From positions 1 through 25,409 of the forward strand of contig NZ_JALAGT010000102.1 in the NCBI RefSeq assembly GCF_022712295.1: DNA of 25,409 nt, read 5' to 3'. Every line of letters begins with the position of its first letter. Within the stretch, counting starts at the first letter, position 1. The notes beneath the pieces are model-generated. The model did not search any database. It saw only the letters and a program-made list of their open reading frames with translations, and was not told where the DNA came from. This DNA comes from Galactobacter sp. GTDB lineage: Bacteria; Actinomycetota; Actinomycetes; Actinomycetales; Micrococcaceae. The translations under genes and the position numbers were made by a program. Below are positions 1-5,861 of the stretch, in pieces.

Positions 1-1179
1 ACCTCCGCCTCCCTGACGCGCGCCTGGGACGGCATCACCGCCGCCGATCTCCGGGCCAGAGGAATCAGCAAATGGGCCAACGTGGAGCCCGGAGAATTCG
101 GGGCATTCGTGGCCGAGCAGGATTTCGGGGCCCCGCCCTGCGTGCAGGAGGCCATGAAGAACGTGGTGCGCAGACAGGACTACGGCTATCTGCCGCTGTC
201 CATGGTGAACGACGTGTGCCACGCCGTGGCCGGCTTCGCCTCCCGCCGCTACGGCTGGGACGTGTCCCCCACCGACATCCGAGTGATCCCCGACGTCATG
301 GCCGCCTTGGAATGGACCATCAGCCACTTCACCCGGCCCGGATCCAAGATCCTGGTGCCCACCCCCTGCTACGCGCCCTTCCTGCAGGTGCCTCTGCAGC
401 AGGGTCGTCAGGTGGTCCAGTTACCCATGCTGAACGTGGCCTCCGATCCCCGGCTGGATCTGGAAGGCCTCGACCGGCTCCTTGCCACCGACGACATCGG
501 CCTGCTGGTGCTCTGCAACCCGCACAATCCCACGGGCCACGTGATGAGTGAGCACGAACATGAGGACCTCGATCGAGTCCTGGCCCGGCATCCGGATGTC
601 AGAGTGTTCAGCGACGAGATCCACGCGCCAGTCACCCTTGGCGATGCCAGGCACCGGCCCTATGCCGCCCACTCCGAAGCGGCCGCCCAACGCACCATCA
701 CCGCCACGAGCCCCTCCAAGTGCTTCGGGCTGCCCGGCCTACGGGCGGCCTACGCGATCCTGACCAACCCGGATGACCACGAGACCTGGGAACGACTCGG
801 AGACCGGCCCCTCCGACTGGCGTCGACGCCGGGAATCTACGCCTCGGTGGCCGCCTACACCCAGGCCGATGCCTGGCTGGACGAGCTGCTCTCCTATCTC
901 ACCCAAGAGCGCGACGAACTCATGGAGTTGATCGCCTCGGAGCTGCCTGGTGTGGCCCTCCCCCGACCCCATGGCACCTACATCGCCTTCCTGGACTTCG
1001 TGGGGGCGGGCCTGTCCGAGCCTCCCGCCGAGTACCTCAAGTCCCGCTCGCACGTGGTCCTGACCGACGGCGCGACGTCCGGGCGCGGATTCGAACACTG
1101 GGCCAGGTTGGTCTGGGCCACGCCCCGGCCCATCCTGCGACAGATGATCAAGAACATGGGCACCGCCCTGCGGCTTTAG
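1..1179 (+). CDS. MalY/PatB-type PLP aminotransferase / C-S lyase (5' end missing)
   Basis: This is a fold-type I PLP enzyme of the aminotransferase class I/II family, in the MalY/PatB (cystathionine beta-lyase-like) branch. The frame is open from base 1, and the residues before the first internal GTG (82) already match the family N-terminus: RARGISKWANVEPGEFGAFV followed by AEQDFGAPP, like the usual KW...WVAEMDF block. The true start therefore lies upstream of the window. The motif NPHNPTG (about 520-540), the SDEIH block (about 610-630) and the PLP-binding lysine in SPSKCFG (Lys codon 718-720) are all present. The stop is TAG at 1177-1179. Known members cleave C-S bonds of cystathionine or cysteine conjugates, and some are regulators. 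Which substrate applies here cannot be told from sequence. The next gene begins 9 nt downstream. Confidence 0.9.
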   Translation, partial: TSASLTRAWDGITAADLRARGISKWANVEPGEFGAFVAEQDFGAPPCVQEAMKNVVRRQDYGYLPLSMVNDVCHAVAGFASRRYGWDVSPTDIRVIPDVMAALEWTISHFTRPGSKILVPTPCYAPFLQVPLQQGRQVVQLPMLNVASDPRLDLEGLDRLLATDDIGLLVLCNPHNPTGHVMSEHEHEDLDRVLARHPDVRVFSDEIHAPVTLGDARHRPYAAHSEAAAQRTITATSPSKCFGLPGLRAAYAILTNPDDHETWERLGDRPLRLASTPGIYASVAAYTQADAWLDELLSYLTQERDELMELIASELPGVALPRPHGTYIAFLDFVGAGLSEPPAEYLKSRSHVVLTDGATSGRGFEHWARLVWATPRPILRQMIKNMGTALRL

Positions 1180-1182
1180 GCT
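1177..1182 (+). promoter_or_regulatory. Candidate -10 element for leaderless def transcript
   Basis: TAGGCT fits the actinobacterial TANNNT -10 pattern and ends 6 nt before the def ATG, the spacing expected when transcription starts at the A of the start codon. It overlaps the aminotransferase stop codon. No well-placed Shine-Dalgarno is seen, since the only purine run (AGGGG) touches the ATG. No convincing -35 is visible, so this is inference. Confidence 0.4.
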
Positions 1183-1188
1183 AGGGGT

Positions 1189-1788
1189 ATGTCCCATCCT
1201 CTCGGCCTGATCCCGTCACTGCCCATCGTCCAGCTCGGAGATCCTGTCCTGAGGCAACCGGCGGCAGTCTGGGACGGTGTCTCCCCCACACCGACCGAAC
1301 TGCACGCCCTCGTGGAGCTCATGGTGGACACCATGCACACGGCCCCCGGTGTGGGCGTGGCCGCACCCCAGGTGGGCGTCTCCCTCCGCCTGGCCGTCCT
1401 CGAGGACCGCTGGCCCGTATCGGACGAGATCGCACTGGCCCGTGAGCGCGAACCGCTGGACCTGATCGTCGCACTGGACCCCAGTTACCAAGCCATCGGC
1501 GACCGCACCGCCGCCCACTACGAAGGCTGCCTGTCCATGAACGGTTACACGGCGGTGGTGGAGCGCCCGGCCGACATCGTGGCCCGCTACACCACCCTGG
1601 ACGGCGATCACGTCGAGACCGAATTGCACGGCTGGCAGGCCCGCATCTTCCAGCACGAGACGGATCACCTGGACGGCACGCTCTACATCGACAAGGCCAT
1701 CCCGCGCTCCCTGAGCACGCCGGAGAACTACGCCCGCTTCTGGGCCGAACCCACCACCGACGCCGCGCGGACCGGACTGGGGTTCTGA
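1189..1788 (+). CDS. def: Peptide deformylase
   Basis: This enzyme removes the formyl group from the N-terminal methionine of nascent proteins in the cytoplasm, using a metal ion. All three family motifs are present in the 199-residue product: motif I as GVGVAAPQ (residues 54-61, with Val where Leu is usual), motif II EGCLS (112-116, metal-ligand Cys) and motif III HETDH (156-160, two metal-ligand His and the catalytic Glu). The length is normal for an actinobacterial deformylase. The ATG at 1189 has no usable ribosome binding site but follows a TANNNT hexamer at leaderless spacing. The stop is only 2 nt before the next ATG, so def and the rRNA methyltransferase are probably co-transcribed. 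Confidence 0.95.
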   Translation: MSHPLGLIPSLPIVQLGDPVLRQPAAVWDGVSPTPTELHALVELMVDTMHTAPGVGVAAPQVGVSLRLAVLEDRWPVSDEIALAREREPLDLIVALDPSYQAIGDRTAAHYEGCLSMNGYTAVVERPADIVARYTTLDGDHVETELHGWQARIFQHETDHLDGTLYIDKAIPRSLSTPENYARFWAEPTTDAARTGLGF

Positions 1789-1790
1789 GG

Positions 1791-2681
1791 ATGCCGACAC
1801 CGGATTCGGCACGGTGGCCGGAACTGATCTGCCCCGTCTGCGCCGGCCTTCTCCACCTGGCCCGTCGTCCCGACGGCAGGCCGGCCTCGCTCTCCTGCGA
1901 AGAAGGTCACCGCTTCGATGCCGCCAAGCAGGGGCACCTGAACCTTCTCACCGGGCGTGGCAGCAAACACGCCGAGGACACGAAGGGCATGGTGGCCTCG
2001 CGTGAGCGCTGGCTGGAGTCCGGGCACTACTCCCCCATCGCAGCCGCGCTGGGACGCGCCGTGGCGCGCCACGGCCGACCCGCGTCGTCGGGCATGGATG
2101 CTGAGGACCAGGTGCCTCTCCGGATGGTGGACACCGGTGCGGGGACCGGCTACTACACCAGGAACGTGCTGAACTCCTGGGACGGACCCGCCACCGCGGT
2201 GGACCTGGACCTGTCCAAGGCCGCGGCGCAACGTGCAGCCAGGGATTTTCGGGTGCTCTCGCTCGTGTGGGACACGTGGAAGGACTGGCCGCTCTCGGCG
2301 GGGAGCGCGGACGTGTTGCTGGACGTCTTTGCGCCACGCAATCTGCCCGAATTCGCCCGTGTGCTGCGCCCCGGCGGCCTCGCCGTGGTGGTGGTGCCGG
2401 CGCCCCAACATCTACGGCAGCTGCGCACGTTCGGGTTGCTCGGGATCGACGAACACAAGGAGGAACGCCTCGCGACCGCCTTCTCAACGGACTTCGACGA
2501 GCTCGATGTCGAGGACGTCCAGTCCAGGATCGACCTGACCCCCGACTCAGCGGCCGACCTCATTCACATGGGCCCGGCCGGCCACCACAGTTCGTGGGAG
2601 ACCATTCGCGATGGCCTGGTCCGGGACCCCGTCCCCCACGTGGACCTGGCCGTGCGAATCCACGCGTACCTGCGCCACTGA
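1791..2681 (+). CDS. rlmA: 23S rRNA (guanine-N1)-methyltransferase, RlmA family
   Basis: This is a SAM-dependent methyltransferase of the RlmA(I)/RlmA(II, TlrB) family, which methylates N1 of G745 or G748 (E. coli numbering) in helix 35 of 23S rRNA. The N-terminal zinc finger is visible as CPVC (Cys14, Cys17) and CEEGH (Cys36, His40), followed by the family signature FDAAKQGHLNLL. The SAM-binding motif I is DTGAGTGYYT (residues 114-123), with the later FAPRNLPEFARVLRPGG block typical of the family. The product has 296 residues. The sequence does not decide between G745 and G748; actinobacterial homologues related to TlrB act on G748 and can contribute to tylosin resistance. The gene starts 2 nt after the def stop. 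Confidence 0.88.
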   Translation: MPTPDSARWPELICPVCAGLLHLARRPDGRPASLSCEEGHRFDAAKQGHLNLLTGRGSKHAEDTKGMVASRERWLESGHYSPIAAALGRAVARHGRPASSGMDAEDQVPLRMVDTGAGTGYYTRNVLNSWDGPATAVDLDLSKAAAQRAARDFRVLSLVWDTWKDWPLSAGSADVLLDVFAPRNLPEFARVLRPGGLAVVVVPAPQHLRQLRTFGLLGIDEHKEERLATAFSTDFDELDVEDVQSRIDLTPDSAADLIHMGPAGHHSSWETIRDGLVRDPVPHVDLAVRIHAYLRH

Positions 2682-2741
2682 ACGCACATCAACGAACACG
2701 CGTAACAGCATCAGGATGTGCTCGTGGTCCCGCTTTCTCGA

Positions 2742-2747
2742 TAGAGT
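2742..2747 (+). promoter_or_regulatory. Candidate -10 of the NfeD-SPFH operon
   Basis: TAGAGT fits TANNNT within the 116-bp gap between the rRNA methyltransferase and the NfeD gene, giving a start near 2754 and a leader of about 44 nt. A perfect 12-bp palindrome CCCCAGCTGGGG (2759-2770) lies just downstream and could be an operator or a small leader hairpin. No good -35 is visible. Confidence 0.35.
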
Positions 2748-2797
2748 GTGAAGCAGATCCCCAGCTGGGGTGATGAGAAGAACACGAGGAGGACGTC

Positions 2798-3256
2798 ATG
2801 GTCGAGTGGATCGCCGAGAACTCGTGGGCCTTCTGGCTCATTGTCGTGTTGGTCTTCATCGGCATCGAGATGCTGACCTTGGACCTCTGGTTCGCCACCA
2901 TGGGGTTGGGTGCCGCCGGCGGTGTGATCACCGACCTGGTGGGCGGGGACTTCTGGGTGCAGCTGCTGGTCTTCGCCGTCCTGACCCTGATCCTGATGAT
3001 CTTCCTGCGGCCCGTCGCCTTGAAACACCTGCAGAAACCCTCCGCAACCAGAACCAACGTGGACGCCCTCATGGGGGTACAGGCGCTCGTGGTGGAAACC
3101 GTCACAGCGCAGTCAGGCACGGCCAAGATCGGCGGAGAGACCTGGACGGCACGAGCGCCTGCGGGCGTCACGATCCCGTCCGGTTCCCATGCCTGGGTGG
3201 CCGGCGTATCCGGTGCCACCGCGATCCTCTCCCCCTCCCCCATCCCAGCTTCCTGA
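2798..3256 (+). CDS. NfeD-like membrane protein
   Basis: This is a short NfeD-family protein of 152 residues. Three hydrophobic segments (about residues 9-27, 31-48 and 51-70) are followed by a soluble C-terminal domain (about 85-148) with the pattern of the NfeD OB-fold, including the TNVDALMG...GTAKIGGETWTAR stretch. It lacks the ClpP-like protease domain of long NfeD proteins. A strong ribosome binding site GAGGAGG lies 5 nt before the ATG. The next gene, 36 nt downstream, encodes an SPFH/stomatin-like protein. This NfeD-SPFH pairing is conserved across bacteria and is thought to organise membrane microdomains, so the two probably act as a complex in the cytoplasmic membrane. Confidence 0.88.
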   Translation: MVEWIAENSWAFWLIVVLVFIGIEMLTLDLWFATMGLGAAGGVITDLVGGDFWVQLLVFAVLTLILMIFLRPVALKHLQKPSATRTNVDALMGVQALVVETVTAQSGTAKIGGETWTARAPAGVTIPSGSHAWVAGVSGATAILSPSPIPAS

Positions 3257-3292
3257 TCCAGCGCAAGGCTTACCCCTCGTCAAGGAGGACTT

Positions 3293-4468
3293 ATGAATTC
3301 GTGGCTGTCTCCAGCACTGATCGTCTCCATCGTGGTGGTGATCATCGTGATCATCATCGTGGTGAAGTCGATCCACATCATCCCGCAGGCCAGGGCTCGC
3401 ATCATCGAGCGGCTCGGCCGCTACCGGCGGACCGCGGCAGCGGGCCTGACCATGGTCATACCCTTCATCGACCGTATGGGCCCCATCATCGACCTGCGTG
3501 AGCAGGTCCAGCCCTTCCCCCCGCAGCCGGTGATCACCGAGGACAACCTCGTGGTGAACATCGACACCGTGGTGTACTACCAGGTGACCGACCCCCGGGC
3601 CGCAACCTATGAGATCGAGGACTACATCCGTGCGGTGGAGCAGCTGACCACCACCACGCTGCGTAACGTGGTCGGCGGCCTGAACCTCGAAGAGGCGCTC
3701 ACCAGCCGTGACCGCATCAACGGTCAGCTGCGCGGCGTGCTGGATGAGGCCACCGGCAAGTGGGGTATCCGCGTCTCCCGCGTGGAGCTGAAGGCCATCG
3801 AGCCACCGATCTCCATCCAGGACTCCATGGAGAAGCAGATGCGCGCAGAACGAGACCGTCGTGCTGCGATCCTGACGGCGGAGGGAACCAAGCAGTCCCA
3901 GATCCTCACCGCGGAAGGCGAGCGGCAGGCCGCGATCCTCTCCGCTGAGGGCGAGGCCAAGGCCGCGGTCCTCAGGGCCCGTGGCGAGGCGGAGGCCATC
4001 GAGACCGTCTTCGATGCGGTCCACACCGCGGATGCCGATCCCAAGCTGCTGGCCTACCAATACCTGCAGCAGCTGCCCAAGATCGCGGAGGGCGCCTCCA
4101 ACAAGCTCTGGCTGATCCCCACCAACATCACCGAGGCGCTGAAGGGCCTCGGCGGGGCCTTCGGTGACGCCGCTCCGGCGGCACCCACTGTGCCCGACGC
4201 CCCGAAGGCACCTTCCGAGCCACGCCCGCCGCGGGCGCGGCGCCGCTCCGTGCTGGACGAGTCCGCCGTGTTGGGCAGCGAGTCCGAGGCCGCCAAGGAG
4301 GCCGCCGCCGCGGCCGCCGCCGCTTCGCAGGAGGTCGGTGGCGACGTGCAGGCGCCAGGCAGCGAGCCGACGCCCGAGCCCGGCCGGGGTGCTCCGGCCT
4401 CCAGCGACTCGGGTGATGAGCCGCCCCCGCCGCCGGCCCCCGCCGGCCCCTGGACGCCAGGCGCCTGA
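3293..4468 (+). CDS. SPFH/band 7 (stomatin-like, QmcA-type) membrane protein
   Basis: The product has one N-terminal membrane anchor (residues about 7-25, a run of V/I), then an SPFH domain with the hallmark QARARIIERLGRY, and YYQVTDPRAATYEIEDY. A helical region of 11-residue repeats follows (ILTAEG-, ILTAEG-, ILSAEG-, VLRARG-, about 197-240), as usual in paraslipins and QmcA, which oligomerise through it. The conserved YQYLQQLPKIAEGASNKLWL block ends the core. The last 85 or so residues are a low-complexity Ala/Pro/Glu tail, probably disordered and in the cytoplasm. The ribosome binding site AAGGAGG is strong. Together with the upstream NfeD gene it forms a two-gene operon ended by a hairpin terminator at 4485-4511. 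Its role in membrane organisation is known for the family; no specific partner can be read here. Confidence 0.92.
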   Translation: MNSWLSPALIVSIVVVIIVIIIVVKSIHIIPQARARIIERLGRYRRTAAAGLTMVIPFIDRMGPIIDLREQVQPFPPQPVITEDNLVVNIDTVVYYQVTDPRAATYEIEDYIRAVEQLTTTTLRNVVGGLNLEEALTSRDRINGQLRGVLDEATGKWGIRVSRVELKAIEPPISIQDSMEKQMRAERDRRAAILTAEGTKQSQILTAEGERQAAILSAEGEAKAAVLRARGEAEAIETVFDAVHTADADPKLLAYQYLQQLPKIAEGASNKLWLIPTNITEALKGLGGAFGDAAPAAPTVPDAPKAPSEPRPPRARRRSVLDESAVLGSESEAAKEAAAAAAAASQEVGGDVQAPGSEPTPEPGRGAPASSDSGDEPPPPPAPAGPWTPGA

Positions 4469-4484
4469 GCCGAGTTGAGATCGA

Positions 4485-4519
4485 GCCCGGTCGGGTCTGA
4501 ACCGACCGGGCCCTTCTCT
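4485..4519 (+). terminator. Rho-independent-like terminator after the SPFH gene
   Basis: A perfect 10-bp stem pairs GCCCGGTCGG (4485-4494) with CCGACCGGGC (4502-4511) around a 7-nt loop, followed by a pyrimidine-rich tail CCTTCTCT. It sits 16 nt after the SPFH stop and just upstream of the rbpA promoter, so it should end the NfeD-SPFH transcript. Confidence 0.75.
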
Positions 4520-4523
4520 GGCC

Positions 4524-4529
4524 TAGAAT
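4524..4529 (+). promoter_or_regulatory. Candidate rbpA promoter -10
   Basis: TAGAAT is close to the TATAAT consensus and lies directly after the terminator, giving a predicted start near 4536 and an rbpA leader of about 134 nt. No clear -35 is present 16-18 nt upstream, where the terminator stem lies. Confidence 0.45.
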
Positions 4530-4535
4530 GGGAAG

Positions 4536-4669
4536 TCGAATGTCCACGCTGCGTCACGCACGCGATCATCCCGCGAGCATCGAAAGAGCATCGAAGAACT
4601 GGGAATGAAACGGGCGGCCGCGACGTTGGACGCTGAGACGACGCACAACCTTTCGTTAAGGAGATCAAG
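4536..4669 (+). promoter_or_regulatory. rbpA leader with two chained small reading frames
   Basis: The probable 5' untranslated region of rbpA contains two 22-codon frames. The first runs from ATG 4540 to TGA 4608. The second starts at ATG 4605, overlapping the first stop as ATGA, and ends with TGA 4671-4673, which overlaps the rbpA ATG as ATGA. A GGGAAG stretch lies just before the first ATG. An 11-bp unit is repeated in tandem at 4575-4596 inside the first frame. The rbpA ribosome binding site AAGGAG is at 4658-4663. Translation of these frames is inference, and small frames of this length also occur by chance. Confidence 0.3.
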
Positions 4670-5032
4670 ATGAGTGATCGCAGCCTGCGCGGCATGCGCC
4701 TCGGCTCGCAGTCCATGGAGTCGGAAGCCGGCGTCGAGCCTGCGGCGCGCCAGACGGTGACCTACTTCACCGAACCGGCAGCTGGGGAGGAAGTCGAGCG
4801 CGTCGATGTCGTCTTCGCCATGGAGGCGGACGTTCCCGCCGTTTGGTACACCAAGTCCGGCAAGAAGGCCCACCGCTCGGACGGCGCCGAAGAGGAGCCC
4901 TCGAAGGAGAAGCCGGTGCGTACGCACTGGGACATGCTCCTGGAGCGCCGCAGTTCCGAGGAACTCGAGGTCATCCTGGCCGACCGCCTGAAGTTCCTGC
5001 GTGAGGCACGCGGCGAGAAGGTCGACGCCTGA
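4670..5032 (+). CDS. rbpA: RNA polymerase-binding protein RbpA
   Basis: RbpA is an actinobacterial transcription factor that binds RNA polymerase and the principal sigma factor and stabilises the open complex. The 120-residue product shows the family features: the N-terminal tail with RSLRGMRLGSQS, a small beta-barrel core (about 28-70), the basic linker, and the sigma-interacting helix region around RTHWDMLLERRSSEELE (84-100). There are no cysteines in the core, so it should be a non-zinc form as in mycobacteria. An AAGGAG site lies 6 nt before the ATG. It is monocistronic: terminators lie before its promoter and after its stop. The neighbouring mannosyltransferase converges on it, an arrangement also found in mycobacteria (Rv2050/Rv2051c). 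Confidence 0.95.
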   Translation: MSDRSLRGMRLGSQSMESEAGVEPAARQTVTYFTEPAAGEEVERVDVVFAMEADVPAVWYTKSGKKAHRSDGAEEEPSKEKPVRTHWDMLLERRSSEELEVILADRLKFLREARGEKVDA

Positions 5033-5049
5033 GCGCCTAGCCTCCGGAC

Positions 5050-5095
5050 ATACGCAAGGGGCCCGCATCCATGTGGATGCGGGCCCCTTGCGTAT
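5050..5095. terminator. Bidirectional terminator between rbpA and the mannosyltransferase gene
   Basis: This is a perfect inverted repeat with 22-nt arms (5050-5071 and 5074-5095) around TG, beginning ATACGCAAGGGGCCC and ending GGGCCCCTTGCGTAT. It fills most of the 67-bp gap between two convergent stop codons and is symmetric, so it can fold in both transcripts. On the + strand it is followed by CTTCT. Confidence 0.85.
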
Positions 5096-5099
5096 CTTC

Positions 5100-5861
5100 T
5101 CAGCGACCCAGCTTTGTGCGCAGGGTCTGCCACCGGGCCGTGAGTCCCCATCTGACCACACTGATGCCGGCCTCCTTGACGATGGAGCCGGACATCTTGG
5201 ACACTCCAAGTTCACGCTCCGCGAAGGTGATGGGGACCTCGACGATGCGGAACCCGGCCCGGGCGGTGCGGAAGGTCATGTCCACCTGGAAGCCATAGCC
5301 GACCGAATCCACGTTGGCCAGATCCAGTGCACGCAGGACGTGGGCCTGATAGACGCGGAATCCGGCCGTGACATCACGCACGGCCACGCCGAGGAAGAGG
5401 CGGGAGACCGCGGACCCACAGCGGGAGATGGCCTGGCGGGAGAGCGGCCAGTTGACCACTCCTCCGCCGTGCACCCAGCGCGAGCCGATCACCAGGTCTG
5501 CGCCGTCGCGGGCCGCCCGCAGCATCAGTGGGAGCGTCTCCGGCGGATGGGAGCCGTCCGCGTCCATCTCCACGATCAGGTCGTAGCCGCGCTCCAGCGC
5601 CCAGGCGAAACCGGCCCGATAGGCGGCTCCGAGACCTTCCTTACCGGCCCGGTGCAGCACGTTGATACGGGGGTCCTCGGCGGCCAGCCGATCCGCAAGA
5701 TCGCCGGTGCCGTCGGGTGAGTTGTCGTCCGTGATGAGGATGTCCACGTCGGGGCAGGCCTCAAGCAGGCGGCCCACGGTCCGTGGCAGCGACTCCAACT
5801 CGTTGTAGGTGGGCATCACCACGAGGGTGCGGTCCCGTCTGGACGCGGGCAGGCGCGTCAC
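5100..5861 (-). CDS. Polyprenol monophosphomannose synthase (GT2)
   Basis: This family-2 glycosyltransferase is of the dolichol-phosphate mannose synthase type. It transfers mannose from GDP-mannose to polyprenyl phosphate, making the donor for lipoglycans and protein O-mannosylation. The 253-residue product has the nucleotide-sugar fold start VVMPTYNELESLP, the motif DDNSPDGTGDLADRL (from residue 45), the metal-binding EMDADGSHPPE (DAD at 100-102) and GSRWVHGGG. It corresponds to the catalytic domain of mycobacterial Ppm1 without a fused apolipoprotein N-acyltransferase part, and no separate lnt gene lies beside it here. The GTG start (5859-5861) overlaps the amidohydrolase stop as GTGA, with GAGGAG 9 nt upstream. 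A longer upstream extension of the frame is only an antisense-type shadow of the preceding gene. Confidence 0.9.
   Translation of the reverse strand: MTRLPASRRDRTLVVMPTYNELESLPRTVGRLLEACPDVDILITDDNSPDGTGDLADRLAAEDPRINVLHRAGKEGLGAAYRAGFAWALERGYDLIVEMDADGSHPPETLPLMLRAARDGADLVIGSRWVHGGGVVNWPLSRQAISRCGSAVSRLFLGVAVRDVTAGFRVYQAHVLRALDLANVDSVGYGFQVDMTFRTARAGFRIVEVPITFAERELGVSKMSGSIVKEAGISVVRWGLTARWQTLRTKLGR

Noticed and set aside
3881..4010. 11-residue repeats in the SPFH protein as a novel repeat element
   Set aside because: This helical repeat is normal for paraslipin/QmcA-type SPFH proteins.
4531..4555. SigR-like promoter (GGAAG, 17 nt, GTC) before rbpA
   Set aside because: Streptomyces rbpA has a SigR promoter, but the known pattern GGAAT-N18-GTT is matched poorly in both halves and in spacing.
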